Of a DNA stretch of 64,000 bases, positions 1-12,280 are shown piece after piece (positions within the stretch are counted from its first letter, which is position 1; each line of letters starts with the position of its first letter). Position numbers and translations under genes: made by a program. This stretch comes from Chamaecyparis obtusa (Eukaryota; Streptophyta; Pinopsida; Cupressales; Cupressaceae): the NCBI GenBank assembly GCA_027943335.1, contig BSBK01006346.1:1-64000 (forward strand), read 5' to 3'. The notes beneath the pieces are model-generated. The model saw only the letters and a program-made list of their open reading frames with translations, searched no databases and was not told the DNA's origin.

Positions 1-189
1 CAATTGCCTCCTACTCCTTTTCATCATTCTCGCAGCCCTCCTGGGTGTGTTGAGAATGGGTTTGAGGGCATACAAGAAAAATGGAGGAATATTTCCATGG
101 AGTCTTCTAGGAATGACTTTGCTCCAGCTTATTTGTGAAATAGTTTTTCTTCCCTTGGGGAAGGTGACAGTATGATGACATTGTTCTTC

Positions 190-1050
190 CATGAAGTACA
201 TCTCATGGAATGTTCAAGGTCTAATAGACCTGCCTAGAATGTTTTCTATCAGGATGTGCATCGTCATATTAGTCATCTAGATGTTTTATGCCTACAGGAA
301 GTTAAAATTTCTAGTTTTTTTCTTGATGATGCATGCAATGTTATCTGGCCAAAGAGCTTGATTTCTGTTCTTAGCATGAGGGTAGTCGAGGTGGAGTTGT
401 TACTCTCCTTTCTCCTTATTGGCATTCTTTTTTGGTTAGTCATGGCTCATATCCATGTAGAGAACTATTTGGTCCACTTTCATTATTGAGAATCATTCTT
501 TTGGCATAGTTAGTGTTTATGCTCCCAATGATGCTATGAGAGATCTCACCATTGGAGTTGGCTTGCGGATTCTCTACCACCTGTAACTTGGATTTTTTGT
601 GGTGATTTTAATATGGTCAAAATGGCTTCTAACAAGGATGGCCTTTTGCCTTTTCGATGAATAGTTGGACAGAGAGAATCTTGGTACTACAGCGCAATAA
701 ATTAGGGCTTTTTGATCCCAATGTTGGCCACCACCATCCTGATTGGGTCTGGCACACTTGGTCTAATTTCATATCTTCATCTAAAATAATTCATAAAAGG
801 CTTGATCATGCTATGAACTGGACACAATCTTTTTTCTCTTTTTCTAAAAAGCAAGCCTTACCGGTTACTTCTCTTGTTGATGTGACCTTGTCAGATCATT
901 TCCCCATTCAATTTAATATTGTCTGGCAAAAAGCTAAGGCATGGCCTCCTACCATGCAATTTTTTTTAATACTTATGTCCTTCACCACCCCTCCACAGTG
1001 GCCCACATTCATCAAATTTGGAACCTTGAGCCTCAGCCATCACATTTTCT
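190..1050 (+). pseudogene. LINE-1 endonuclease domain (EEP/AP-endonuclease fold), broken
   Basis: Near 199 the frame reads ISWNVQGL, the usual start of a plant L1 endonuclease. Near 275-305 another frame reads LDVLCLQEVK, which contains the catalytic Gln-Glu motif. Near 895-910 LSDHFPIQF is the final Ser-Asp-His motif. The stretch between shows CGDFNMVK near 600, the Gly-Asp-Phe-Asn active-site motif. The pieces lie in different frames with several stops, so the enzyme cannot be made. In an intact L1 this domain nicks the target DNA and starts target-primed reverse transcription. Confidence 0.8.
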
Positions 1051-1590
1051 AGGCTAGATTCAATGGTGGAATGATGTCATCCGACATATGACACATTTTT
1101 TGTGCATTTATGGCAGGAAACTTTCTAATTATTATTGTGATCCTATGATGTCAAAACCAAAGCTCTGTGTGTTTCCACGGAGGCCTTCGCTCAAGATCCT
1201 TTCAATTAGGACCTACAACTTCATCTTGCCAAGATACGTCATCAAAAGCAAGTTGTAGACAATTATGCTACTAGAGGTACCCAGATCAAAGCTTGAATGT
1301 ACTGGTTAAAAGTTGGAGACCAAGCTTCTAAAGAATTTTTTTTTCTCTTCGTGCTCGTCATACCAATGTGGGCATAACCAAGATTAAAGAAGTTCAATGT
1401 CTCCTCACAGAGCTTCCTGATATTCTGCAAGCCTTTTTCATCATTATGAACAAGTCTTTTCCAATCAGGGATCTTCTCCAGCCATCGAGAAAGCTCTTGT
1501 GGACTGCATTGTTGTTGTTACTCAATGTGCTTCCCCTCTCAGCATGTTCTTTGTGATCAACTACTTTCCTTGCAGGATCTTTGAGAAGTT

Positions 1591-3010
1591 GTGTTTTCCA
1601 TTGCTAATGATAAAGCCCCAAGATGCGATGGCTTCCCCTATGATTTTTATAAAGCCCTCTGGATGCCATTGGTCCTAATCTTCACCAGGTCTACCTTGAA
1701 GATTTTCATTCCCAAACTCTTGAGGGCATCATTAACCAGGGAAATATCAAGTTCATTCCCAAAGTTGGGGACCCTGAGGATATCTAAAATTGTTTCTCAA
1801 TGTCTCTTACAATATCATTGCCAAGGCTCTAGCTCTCAAGCTCTGTCACATCCTGCCTCATATTGTTCGGCTGGAGAAAAATGGCTTTATCAAATCAAGA
1901 TTTATTCTTGACAATGTCATTGTGGTTTGGGAAGGTATGGAATGGGCTCGTAAATCTCATTAGAAATCCCTCTTTCTTAGAATTGATTTTGCTAAAGCTT
2001 ATGATCACATTGAATGGCCTTTTATTTTAACTATGATTCATGCTCTTGGCTTTGGTCCCAGATTTCTTCAATCTATGCAAATGTTTTTTACTGATGCCTC
2101 TTCCTACATCACCATCAATGGCTAGTAGTCTTCTACTTTATGGCTTTTTCATTCTATTCGATAGGATTGTCCTCTAGCTCCTACCTTGTATGTTTTGGCA
2201 GTCGAAGGATTTGGCTATTTACTTGCTCATTCCATTTCTATGGGCCATGTTTGGGAAATCACTTTACCAGATTCTTCTCAATAATTGGTCAATGGCCATT
2301 TTGTTGATGAGTCCTTTCTCACTCTTGAAGAGGATGAAGAAAATATCAAGGCAGCCTTGTAATGTTTAGACACTTTTTGTCTTGCCTCTGGTTCTGCCAT
2401 TCAATGGAATAAAACCTTATGTTTCAGGTAGTCTACCCTCCTCGATCCACCCTAGTTTTCTCAGTTTGGGTGGTCTAGGATTCAGCATGGGGAAATATTC
2501 CACTTTCTGGGAATCCCCTTTTCTTTTCAAGCTACTCCTACTGAATTATGGAATGTGGTTCTAGCCAAAATTGAGAAAAAACTTACCTATTGGATCACCA
2601 AGCCGCTGTCTCTTGGTGGGAAATTTCAGATCTTCTCCAAGGTTTTGGCTACCATGCATGTATACTATTCTTCTTGTTGGGATCCCTCAAAAGCCTCCTA
2701 CAAGAATCTTGAGAAATTACTACAGGACTTCCTTTGGACTTTTGGAATTGATCATCATGGTTTTCACAGAGTGGCCTGGTATTTATGTTGCCTCCCCAAG
2801 GCCTCTAGTGGGATTGGTTTTCTTGATACTCAAAAACATGGGCTCACTCTTTGTGCGAAATGGATTGTACGGTGTCTCACAAGCAATGAGGCTTGGAAAA
2901 TTTTGCTTCGACATTGCATTTCTTTAGGGTATCCTTTACACAAGCCCACCTCGAAGGGGATTGGCTTTCAAACCCTTCTGGTTATGAAGGCCTCTATTCA
3001 TATCTAGGGC
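1591..3010 (+). pseudogene. LINE-1 reverse transcriptase domain, broken
   Basis: The stretch at 1591-1680 reads NDKAPRCDGFPYDFYK, close to the L1 reverse transcriptase motif DKAPGPDGF. Near 1885-1910 comes NGFIKSRFILDN. Near 1980-2015 comes RIDFAKAYDHIEW, the palm motif with the first catalytic Asp. Near 2296 the catalytic box reads FVDE instead of the expected F/Y-x-D-D, so the second Asp is lost. From 2555 to 3007 one frame stays open for 150 codons through the thumb and connection part (KIEKKLTYWITKPLSLGG). Frames change several times. RNA-dependent DNA polymerase function is therefore lost. Confidence 0.85.
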
Positions 3011-3435
3011 ACTTTTTTTTTCCAAAAGCATATGGAGAGCCTAGGAAGCTGTCAAATCCTGGCTTCATTGGGTTGGGAATGGTTTTCGTCATGGTCTTTC
3101 TCTTAACCAACATAATATTTGGTGGTCCCCTCTATTTTTCCAGCAAGGGATTCCTTTGGCCAGAATCTAGGGTATGAGTACTCTTCATTTTCACAAACGT
3201 GGCATTCAAACTCCCAAAGACCTATTTTCCAGATCCACTGTGAGTCTTCACTCTTGGGATGACCTTCATGTTCAGTTCCGGCTCATCTGCTCAGATCGTC
3301 AGACTTTTGACTTGCTGGTTTTGGCCATTCCACCCCATCTCCTACACAAATTGGGAATTCAGTCAGTTAAACCTTGGTGGAAGGACTAGAAATAGTATAC
3401 TGCTATGCCATTCACTAGTTACAAACCCAAGCTTG

Positions 3436-4008
3436 GATATTCTTGGGTCGTGCCTCATTTTCCCATGATTGATTCTCTCAACCATAGATGGCATCTTTCT
3501 TCCTCCTGGAAGAATTAGAGCTGGCATTTTTGTACTATTTGGGATTATGTCGCTGAGCCTAAGATTGCTCATTTTGTCTGGTGTTTTATTTACCAGGGTG
3601 TACCTTTGGGAGCTCAACTCTGGCATTTGGATGTGCCTGACCCTAAATGCCCTTTTTGTGGTCATTTTGAAACTATCATGCATATTTTTTGGTTCTGTCA
3701 TTGTGCCCAAAATTATTGGATCTGGATTCATGACTTCTTTTTTCCTTTTCGGCCCAAGCCTTTTTCTTGGCATATGGCGCTTCTTGGTGACTCTTCTAGA
3801 ATTCCTTCCCAGTATACCCAGATATGGCATGCTTTTAGGATGGAGATCTTATTTACATTATGGAAAGAACAAAATGCTGTTATTTTTTTCTCACAACTCT
3901 CTAGATAATAACATTTCTCTTTATGCTAAGGCATGTTTATGTAACAATGTCATGATGCAGATTCAAGTGCAAGCAGACAAGGTGGCCTTAGAGGTCACCC
4001 ATCTATAG
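3436..4008 (+). pseudogene. LINE-1 zf-RVT (zinc-binding region in reverse transcriptase), broken
   Basis: Between about 3540 and 3790, switching frame once, the translation reads IAHFVWCFIYQGVPLGA, then CPFCGHFETIMHIFWFC. This is the Cys-x2-Cys...His...Cys pattern of the zf-RVT domain found C-terminal to plant L1 reverse transcriptases. An antisense open stretch at 3363-3830 is only a shadow of this domain. After about 3910 no further domain is recognised. Confidence 0.75.
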
Positions 4009-4620
4009 GAATTGATGCAGCACTAGGGAAATGCCCCTTGTACTATTGCTAGGGTTCCTCTGTATTCTCTCTCAGCTGACCGCATGTGGCCCAGGGGCCA
4101 TCGTCGCAGCCAGAGTTCCTTTGCCAGGAACTCTAGGACTCCACGGCATTAGCACTGCTGCTCCACCTCTCCTCCTCCTCTGAGTGATATAAGTGTCGGC
4201 TGGCCTCCCCTGCTTATTTCTACTACTGTTGCTTCTGGTCGGCCTTTAGCCAATGTTCCTGCATGGCCTCCTGCCACTTCTGACAAATTCTTCTACCTGG
4301 CACTTGTTGTTTCTCCTAGGAGGGAGGAAGGAGAGTAGGAGAAAGAAGAAAAAAAAAAGATGGATGGTTGATTCTCAACCAGACCCCAGGACCCAATGTT
4401 TGGGGCAATCCTGATGATAGAGATCCTCCTCCCTCTTCTACTACTTCCCTCGCAACTTGAGGATTTCTCTTTTTATATGTTTTTTTGGTGAATAGTTGTA
4501 TGTTTCTGGCTCAAGTGCCATGTGACTCTTTGCGGGGTGACTCTTTCCCCTGACCCCTTTTTTGTGAATATTGTACTTTAATATTTTTATTAATAGAAAA
4601 GGCCTCTATTCATCAAAAAA
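4009..4620 (+). other. LINE-1 3' untranslated tail and A run
   Basis: The 600 bases after the last recognisable domain are non-coding. They end in a T-rich stretch, an AATA-like signal and AAAAAA at 4615-4620. This fits the 3' end of a LINE on the plus strand, where AT-rich unique DNA then begins. Confidence 0.6.
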
Positions 4621-4690
4621 TTATTTCTTAGAAGATTTCATTAACATAATAAAATGGTGTACCTACTAAGAGCTCAAAATGGGTTTGGTG

Positions 4691-4993
4691 AGGCGAATGC
4701 TTAATCTAATCGAGGAGGCATAAACATTGTGCAAAATGAATTTTCATTTTCAATAATTTAAAATAAAATTATAATTAAAATTTGTTTATATTGAATTTTT
4801 ATTTCATTTAAAAGATATTGAATTATTAAGGCTGAATTATAAGTGGTCAAAGGCAAGCACTCTAATCTAGGAGACATAAACATTGTCCAAAATGAATTTT
4901 CATTTAAAATAAAATTATAATTTAAATTTGTTTATATTGAATTTTTATTTCATTTAAAAAGTATTGAATTATTAAGGCTGAATTATAAGTGGT
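4691..4993. repeat. Imperfect tandem duplication, about 150 bp x 2
   Basis: Unit 1 (about 4691-4847) and unit 2 (about 4851-4993) both contain GGAGRCATAAACATTGT, then AATGAATTTTCATTT, then TTTGTTTATATTGAATTT, and end in GGCTGAATTATAAGTGGT. The units differ by small indels and substitutions, so the duplication is not very recent. Confidence 0.8.
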
Positions 4994-5627
4994 TGTTTAA
5001 AAAAAAATCATAAATAGGGATTCTCAATAAATCATTTCTATTGAATTCAACTCAAAGGCAAGTACTACCACTATGTCCCACTTGTTTTAGTTAGATGTAT
5101 ATTTCTCAATATATAAGGAAAATAGCCTTTTTTAAAGTTTGTAATTTTTTTTTCCAAATTTTAGTTATCAAAAAAATAAAGTGAGCAACTAGTAAATATA
5201 TACATTCATAACTAATTAACCTTTTTATGTTAGGAGATCACTTCCATTGTAAAAATAACATAATGGCAATAAGATCTTAAATTATATATTACCTCAAAAT
5301 AAAATTAATATATTGCTTTGTGGCTACACAAATGTCTTTAAATTTTAACATATTTGGGATTGTCATTTTTCAAAGATAAAAATATATATATTATATTGTA
5401 AAAAGGTATAAAGAGAATACAATTTAATTTTTAATAATACTATTATAACACTTACATTTATTTAATATTTATTAATAATGTATAGCAAAATCTTATCCAA
5501 AATAATGTCATATGGAAGAAGCCTCCTAAAAACACTAAACCAATTCAACCAATCATATTTTAGATAATTAATATGTATAATATATGAAATTAAAAAATAA
5601 ATATCATAATTTTAGAAATATTCTAAT

Positions 5628-5696
5628 TATGAAAAAATAGTTACTTATAATTGGTGCAAAACATATGAAAAAATAGTTACTTATGATTGGTGCAAG
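5628..5696. repeat. 36-bp tandem duplication
   Basis: The sequence TATGAAAAAATAGTTACTTA followed by TRATTGGTGCAA occurs at 5628 and again at 5664, a period of 36 bp. One transition separates the cores. Confidence 0.85.
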
Positions 5697-5821
5697 TACA
5701 ATAACACATTTCTAATAATCTTCCTATTACTTTATTCACAAAATAATGATAAATAATCATCTTAGTTTTTTAGGAAAAAGTTATTTCATCATTAAATTAA
5801 ATTATTTGATACTTCACCATC

Positions 5822-5838
5822 CCAATAGATTATGTATT
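5822..5838. repeat. Target-site duplication of LINE-2, left copy
   Basis: CCAATAGATTATGTATT (17 bp) lies directly before the T run that is the LINE-2 3' poly(A) on the minus strand. The same 17 bases occur at 19037-19053 beyond the 5' end. Confidence 0.88.
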
Positions 5839-7615
5839 TTTTTTTTAAGCAAAAGTGGGATAACCACCATATTTTATTATTAATCTGATTTAATAACTCC
5901 CCCGTGGAAGAACCAGTAAGAAACCCCGGGATCATAGTTAAATACAAGCATATATTTGAGGAGTAGTAGGTACATGTTCATTTTCATAGGCTATTCTATA
6001 AGCCCATAGTCCTATAACAAAACTAACCCATATATCGAAGAGTTCCAGATATATGCTATGGACAATCTAACCCACATCTGAATCGAACTCATTTTGTTCA
6101 AAAGATGAAGATGCCAACTTCAATTTATACAACAAAATAAAGATTTGGCATAGCTAAAACCTAAAAACATAGTCATAAAATAACAGCAAGGTGCTAGTTG
6201 ACCATGTCATTTGACATGCTGGTAGTAACAGGAGGGCATACTGTAGGAGATAGGAGTCGAGCACTGGTCATCGGTACATCCATCATACTACTTGGTTCAT
6301 AGTCATCACACAAACCCACAGAACCATGACACTAAAGCGGAACATCACCCATCACCAAACTTGCAGGCTGAGCATTGAGATCAGGGACCCGTAATGAAGT
6401 CTTCAAACTTTGGCCACTGGCAGAAGGCTATATTGTCCTGCTAGCGTGAGGAGGGGGAGAATTTGGTAGCTCAATGATATCCAAGAGAGCATTTACCTGA
6501 CATTTGACTCTGTCCACCAAGTGAAATCCCAACCTTCGACCTGACATTCAGAGAGCATTCTCAGCAAATCTGGCATCTTGCGCATAGATTGACCTTATTA
6601 TACTTTCATAGAGGGCGAATCAATCATGGTTTGTGAGCAATTCTTGATGACAGAATAGACCACCAACTAGCACCAATCCCTCCCATAGGTCATACTGATG
6701 CACAACTTGCAATAGTACATTGTCTTGTAGAAATTTGGGATTAACCACTTTGCTAGCCAGAGACAACACCAAACTCATTGATTGGGCCAAGTCCATCACA
6801 TTGGACAAAAATACTGATACAACCTGTGAAGGAAAAATAATATGTCACGATTGCAAGGCAAAGATTTCTTCCCCAACAACCAACTAGATTGCAGCCCTTA
6901 ATGCATATGAGTGACATATGAACATATCGGAGAACAAACCCTCATCAATGTGAGCCGGTAAAGCCTCTTCCATATGCCCCATTGGCAGCTTAACTCTGTA
7001 ATTTCTTGGCATGATTTCAAGATGATAATGAGCGCACTACCTGCATTTCATACTTTGTGTAACCCGCAAATCCATTGCGCCCAAACTTTCACTTCCCAGG
7101 GACTGATAAATATACACAATGGGTACACAAGGGGCCATGAATTTGTAACTTACATGCCTGGACAAGTACATCTGCAATAATCATTGGGATCACACAAGTG
7201 TGTGTGAAATGCTACAAAATCTCAATCGTATTATAGGAAATTGGGATTCTACAAGAAGTACACTGAATGTTTTTTGACCTCAATACTCGCATGTGTGACG
7301 ATATCCTTGAGAATGGAGAAATAGAGATGGTGGCACATATGAAGCACTAACAAAAGTTAAGAAGTTGTTGAGGACTATGAATGCACTAAAATTTTCACAT
7401 GGCATGTACTATAATAACAGATTCATGAACGCACCAATCTTCAAACACACGAGTGACAGGAATCTTGACACACAAACATAAAGGTGTCCATATGATCACT
7501 GAACCATAGTACCAGCACCACATCAGACTGAGGGCAAGCTGCATGTCCACACACTTGGAGAGCATCCTGCTTATGTCACTCTATCTCGCCTATAAATTTC
7601 ATTGAACTTGACATC
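5839..7615 (-). pseudogene. LINE-2 3' module downstream of RNase H (unknown function)
   Basis: About 1.8 kb separates the end of RNase H from the poly(A). This is more than a usual L1 3' UTR, and part of it looks coding. At 6808-6620 (minus) a 62-codon frame contains QYDLWEGLVLVGGLF. LINE-3 has the related HKYDLWVGCSFVGGLF at about 19950-19900, with a shared upstream stretch (MDLAQSMSLVLSLASKVV versus MDFLQSVELLMLIANKVI). Protein-level resemblance between two separate insertions suggests a conserved third coding segment that was part of the element. I do not recognise the family. The rest of the region shows no clear domain. Confidence 0.5.
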
Positions 7616-8620
7616 TTACTTTAAAATTGTAACATCATTATAGGCCACTACTTCATATCTATCACAACCTCTGTTTGCCAAGTGGTCTGCTAATTGATTG
7701 CCCTCCCTTAATGTATGAGAAACCTGAACTTCTTGAAATGAGTCCAATAACTGCCATATTTTCTGAAGGATGTAGGTTAATTTCCATTTATGTGATATTC
7801 GATTAAGACATGCTGAGATAATAACCATTGAATCCTCTTCTATTTGGATCTTGTGGAAACCACCATTTTTAGCCAATACTAGTCCTTCTAATAATGCCTT
7901 GGCCTCAGCCATGTTATTTGAGCCAAAAGGAAGGGTGCATCATTTTACTGCTAGCAATAATCCTTGATAATCTTGAATACAAATGCCAGCCCCTGATTTA
8001 CCTAGATTCCCTCTTGACGAGCCATCAAAGTTAATCTTACTAAATCCATTTTTTGGTGGTATCCACTTGATGCCTTCTCTATCCAACACTTTATTAGTTT
8101 TTGATTGGTAACACCAACCAAAAGGAACATGTATTTGTTTCCACTCTTGAAGTATAAATGAATCCCACACTATGATGACTAAATTATGCTTAAGTTTCAT
8201 GTGACTAGCATTAACTAATTCTGATATCGATCTCTCTAGTTGACATGTGACTACTTGAACTGTTGAAAATTGTCTTCGGAAGATTCTTTTATTTCTCTCC
8301 CACCATATTTCCCAAACAACTAATGCTAGGATGCACTTCCAAATGGCAGAGAAGAGGGAGGTAGAGTATAATTGTGGCCATGATTCAAACAGATCCCTGA
8401 TCTTACATGGAAGAGGAGTAGAGTATTGTAGCTTTCTAAGGACAAAAAGCCAGCATTCTTGTGCAAATTGACAATTTAAGAATAGATGATATGTATCTTC
8501 CTGGGGATTATCACAAAGTAGACAATTGAAAGGTTGTGCTATATTGAGTCTTTGAAGCTGCTCGCTTGTTAGTGCCCTATTATTCAATACTAACCAAGCA
8601 AAACATCCTGCTTTGGGCAA
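7616..8620 (-). pseudogene. LINE-2 zf-RVT plus RNase H domains
   Basis: The frame at 8620-7940 contains the zf-RVT region: AGCFAWLVLNNRALTSEQL, then CLLCDNPQEDTYHLFLNC with the Cys-x2-Cys...His...Cys spacing. It continues into the start of an RNase H domain, INFDGSSRGNLGKSGAG, whose Asp is the first catalytic acidic residue. The frame at 7912-7616 carries the rest: MAEAKALLEGL (catalytic Glu), EEDSMVII (Asp) and REGNQLADHLANRG (His/Asp region). The only break between them is a shift near 7920-7940. RNase H removes the RNA strand after first-strand synthesis. The fold is well kept compared with the rest of the element. Confidence 0.85.
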
Positions 8621-8680
8621 AGTCAGATTGTTCCAGCAGAAAGAATAAGCACAGGATGGTTTTAAGTTTACTTATGATTG

Positions 8681-10790
8681 CTAGATAAGCTTATATCCAT
8701 CCTTAATGTTATATTTTCCATCTACCCTTGGCACCCAGATTAGTTTATCCTCCAAGTTTGATAAATAGACCAGTTTTTGAGATAAGATTTTCTCAAAAAT
8801 TTGAATCTCTTGTGCGGATAGAGGCAGCTCATGGGGGTCTTTCCAAATTACTTTCCGTGAGTGTAGGAAAATTGCTAGTACATACTCACTGAGATAAATA
8901 CCCCAAATAGATTCTATCGTAGTAACTATATGTTCTATTTCTATGTCATATGTACTTATCAAAGGTGGTGCTCCATTCTAAATCCTGCTAAAACTTGATT
9001 GATAGACCATTATTTACTTCCCAAGTGATGTACTTGCATATTATTTCTCTGGAAGAGATCATGAAATCCCAAATAGTTGACCCTTTAGGAGGGTCTAACA
9101 CCATTAGAATTCTTGCCGGATTAGTATCATCTAGATACTTGCTTTGCATAATTTGGCACCATATGTTATGCGGTTTAGAGTACATTTTCCATACAAGTTT
9201 ACCCCCAAAATCTTGGTTTCATTTTTGTAAGTCATGTATCCCTGCCCCACCTAGCTATTTTACTTGTGCCAATTTCTCAATAGAGACCAAAGGAATCTTC
9301 TTTGCCCCATTCATGTTCCCAGTCCATAAAAATTCTCTTATCAACTTCTGAATTTTTTGTATAACTGACATAGGTGCCTTGAGAACTGATAGGTAATAAT
9401 TGGGGATTTCTGAGAGAACCATTTTTTTTAGAAGTATTCTGCCTGAAAGTGACAACCACCTTGCTTTCCATGCTACCACCCTAGATTTAATCCTTTTGAT
9501 GATGGGTGACCAATAACTGACTTTGTTTGCACCCATGAAGAATGGGATTCCCAGATATACAAATGGAAGGAAATCAACTGTAAATCCTAGTAGGTTGACA
9601 ATTTTATTGGTTACAATCTGATTTGTATTAAACAATTATATTTTAGACTTGTGTGAATTGACTCTCTGATTTGAGCTTGTTGTATATAACTTTGAGGTTT
9701 CTTTAATCTGCCTAGCCTCTCTGATATTTGATATCCCAAATAGTAATGTGTCATCCGCGAAAAGAGAATGTGTCACTGAGATAGCTATTTTCCCAATCTG
9801 CACTCCTACCCACGTACCTGATGCTTGCTTTGGTTGGATAAGCCTACTGAATGAGTCTACCATCAAGATGAATAGTACTGGTGATAATGGGTCCCCCTTC
9901 CTAACTCCCTGTGTAGATGTGAAGAACCCCACTCGGACACCATTTATCAGAACTGAGAAAATAGCACCCGAAATACAAGCCTTTAACCATTTACACCAAC
10001 TTTTAGAAAATCCAAATTTCTACAGAACCTTAATAAGGAAAGCCTAGTTAACTCTGTCGTATGCTTTCATCATGTCCAGTTTAATAACAAAATGTGTTGA
10101 TTTACTATTGTGAATAGTATGAAGAACTTCATGTGCCACTAGTGCTCCTTCCATTGTTTCCCTACCTAGAACAAAGCCCCCTTGTGGTTGCGAAACAATC
10201 CTAGGAATAAGATGTTGCATCCTTAAATATATAGCCTTTGTGATGATTTTATAAATAGTATTGCATAGAGATATCAGGTGAAAGTCTACAAATGTCTTAG
10301 GAGTTTGTATTTTCAAAATAATGGCTATATTAGTGGTGTTGAAATTTTTTAACATGGTCTTGCTGATCCTTGATTCTTCAATAACATCCAATAATTCCCA
10401 CCCAATCCAGTCCCAACATATTTGAAAAAATAGGGCGGTAAAGCCATCTGGGCTTGGGGCTTTATCTGGAGGCAAAGAAAAGACCACTTTTTTTAGCTCT
10501 TGAATAGTGAATGGAGCCATGAGTTTTGTATTATCAATATCTGATATCATATTGGGGATTGCCTCCAGCAAATCCTCCATTGGAGGGGGAATTGGACATG
10601 CATTTGGAGGAGGAGCTAATAGATTCTGGAAAAATCTGATCCCTTCATCTTGTATACTTTGTGGCTCAGTCAATAAGTTACCAGTCTCAATGTTAGTAAT
10701 AGAGAATATACAGTTACTCACTATTTTTTGCTTGGCTGACGCATGAAAATATTTTTTATTTCTATCCCCCTCTTTAAGCCATAACTCTCT
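8681..10790 (-). pseudogene. LINE-2 reverse transcriptase
   Basis: From high to low coordinates: LPPDKAPSPDGFTALFFQ near 10470, TTNIAIILKIQTPKTFVDF, SLCNTIYKIITKAIYLRMQ, SQPQGGFVLGRETMEGALV and FVIKLDMMKAYDRV (first catalytic Asp, near 10060). Next come TQGVRKGDPLSPVLFILM (9910-9860) and the catalytic FADD at 9750-9761. FLPFVYLGIPFFMG and the thumb follow at 9635-9255. The connection region continues at 9185-8681. The catalytic residues are all present, but frame breaks near 10044, 9932, 9635, 9250 and 8985 make it a pseudogene. Antisense open stretches here are shadows. Confidence 0.9.
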
Positions 10791-10856
10791 TGATTTCTAC
10801 CTCCAATATTCCTCTTCTCTGCTGCATATTTCCTCCCACTCATGCAATAGGATTTT

Positions 10857-11094
10857 CTAAGTGGTATATGAATCCTTATCCATCCCTTGTTTAATAATAG
10901 TGTTATATATGTCCTCTAATTTAGCCTTTACTGCTTCTTTTTCTTTAAAAACATTCTTAAAAATCATCTCATTCCATTTCTTGATCCAATGTTTGGTGTG
11001 CTTCATCTTGTATGCAAACTGGAACATTTTAGTTCCTTCTATTACCGGTGTGGAAGTCCAGCATTGCTTAAGTGAGGGCAAAAAGCTTGGATGA
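10857..11094 (-). pseudogene. LINE-2 ORF2 linker between endonuclease and reverse transcriptase
   Basis: The frame reads SLKQCWTSTPVIEGTKMFQ, then HWIKKWNEMIFKNVFKEK, the helical linker typical of plant L1 ORF2. Its upstream continuation lies at 15605-15630, on the other side of the inserted LTR. The reading frame resumes there once the LTR and one 5-bp repeat are ignored. Confidence 0.75.
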
Positions 11095-11099
11095 CGTAG
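11095..11099. repeat. 5-bp target-site duplication of the solo LTR, left copy
   Basis: CGTAG at 11095-11099 sits directly before the LTR start TGTAATACCCC. The same CGTAG follows the LTR end at 15605-15609. Confidence 0.88.
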
Positions 11100-12247
11100 T
11101 GTAATACCCCTCTAACCTTAATATAAGTTTTGTGTTTTTGAAAGAATTAAGATCCTTCGATGTTTTCTTACAGCTTAAGTTGTACATGATACTTGTTTGA
11201 TCTATTCCTATAGTTGTTTATAATAATTTCATAAGCTAGTACTCAATGATTCTAATATCAAACATACTATCTAAAGGTATCATTTTTGTATGTATTTATC
11301 TCCATGTATGTATTGAGTACCTACAAGACCTTTATGAACATAGTTAGGATGTTATATGATATGTACTTGATAGATATATATAAGTGGTTATTTATATTTT
11401 CTTCTATTAAGGTTACTTTGGATGAATCTTGTATCTCACTTGATGATTTGATTATGTTTATTTATTATTAGTATTGATAAGAGACTAACACAATGCTTGA
11501 GATTCTAACCTTCGTTATGATGATGCTACATGCTTTGAGTGTATATATATACATGATGTGTTTTCATGATTCAGGATGAAGTTGTAGTTACTCACATAGC
11601 TGAGGTCCACACGATGTATCGATCCTGGTCATCTCTCTGCAATGTTTTCTTTTATATGTATATCCATGCATATGTATTTCTTCTTTGTGATGCAGGCTTG
11701 CAGGTACCGGGCATCGACTTCACCTGGCTTCACAGGTCTGAGCATGCCCTCAAATCCTCGATGGTTGTTGTTATGGAGATAGTACTAAGGCCCCTACATG
11801 AGTCTTCCTTTGTCATTATTCCAATTTTGGAATATTAGGGTTCCTTCTTTGTCAGTCAACCTTTGGGTCAAAAACCCAGATCCAACGCACCCGGTTGGGC
11901 ATGGTTGTAGTTAGTGCCTTGTGGCCACTTGAATTCATTTGGTTGTATGATTTGTTTACTCATTTTATTTATTTCTCCTTCTTGGTATGATTCTTAGTTA
12001 ATCTTCTATGTTGTGTTTCAGGAGTTTGGCTTGACTTTCCTTGTTGACTTTGGTTGACCTTGTTTGATCTTATGGTTTTCTCGATATGTTTCATAGATGA
12101 TTTGTATGGCCTCTTTGGATGATTAGATTTATTTTGAGGCATGTGATTTTATTCTACCTCAGTGTTATATCCTATAGTAATTATAAATAGGTAATAATAT
12201 TGTGATCTATTACTTCATAATCTTATAGATTATAGTGTTTGGTATTT

Positions 12248-12248
<1 letters not shown>

Positions 12249-12278
<30 letters not shown>

Positions 12279-12280
12279 GG
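12249..12280. repeat. (AT)n microsatellite in the solo LTR
   Basis: An uninterrupted run of alternating A and T of about 30 bases, followed by more AT-alternating sequence up to about 12325. Confidence 0.9.

Larger units (their letters stand above)
1..4620 (+). mobile_element. LINE-1: decayed non-LTR retrotransposon (plant L1 type), 5' end outside window
   Basis: A plus-strand LINE can be followed in domain order through many stops and frameshifts: end of ORF1, AP-type endonuclease (about 190-1050), reverse transcriptase (about 1590-3010), zf-RVT domain (about 3540-3790), a non-coding 3' tail and a short A run at 4615-4620. No RNase H domain is found after zf-RVT, unlike the minus-strand LINEs further on, so this is a different L1 subfamily. 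The 5' end lies before the window, so no target-site duplication can be tested. No open frame exceeds about 180 codons, so the copy is dead. L1-type elements move by nicking the target and reverse-transcribing their RNA in place. Confidence 0.85.
4621..5821. other. AT-rich spacer with no gene
   Basis: No coding or RNA gene is seen. The right-hand end (about 5698-5821) is clearly related to 41296-41390, next to the other isomerase copy. This identifies the stretch as host DNA flanking the LINE-2 insertion. Two local tandem duplications inside it are listed separately. Confidence 0.6.

Noticed and set aside
3363..3830. 155-codon open frame on the minus strand
   Set aside because: It is the shadow of the LINE-1 zf-RVT region, whose plus-strand motifs are clear.
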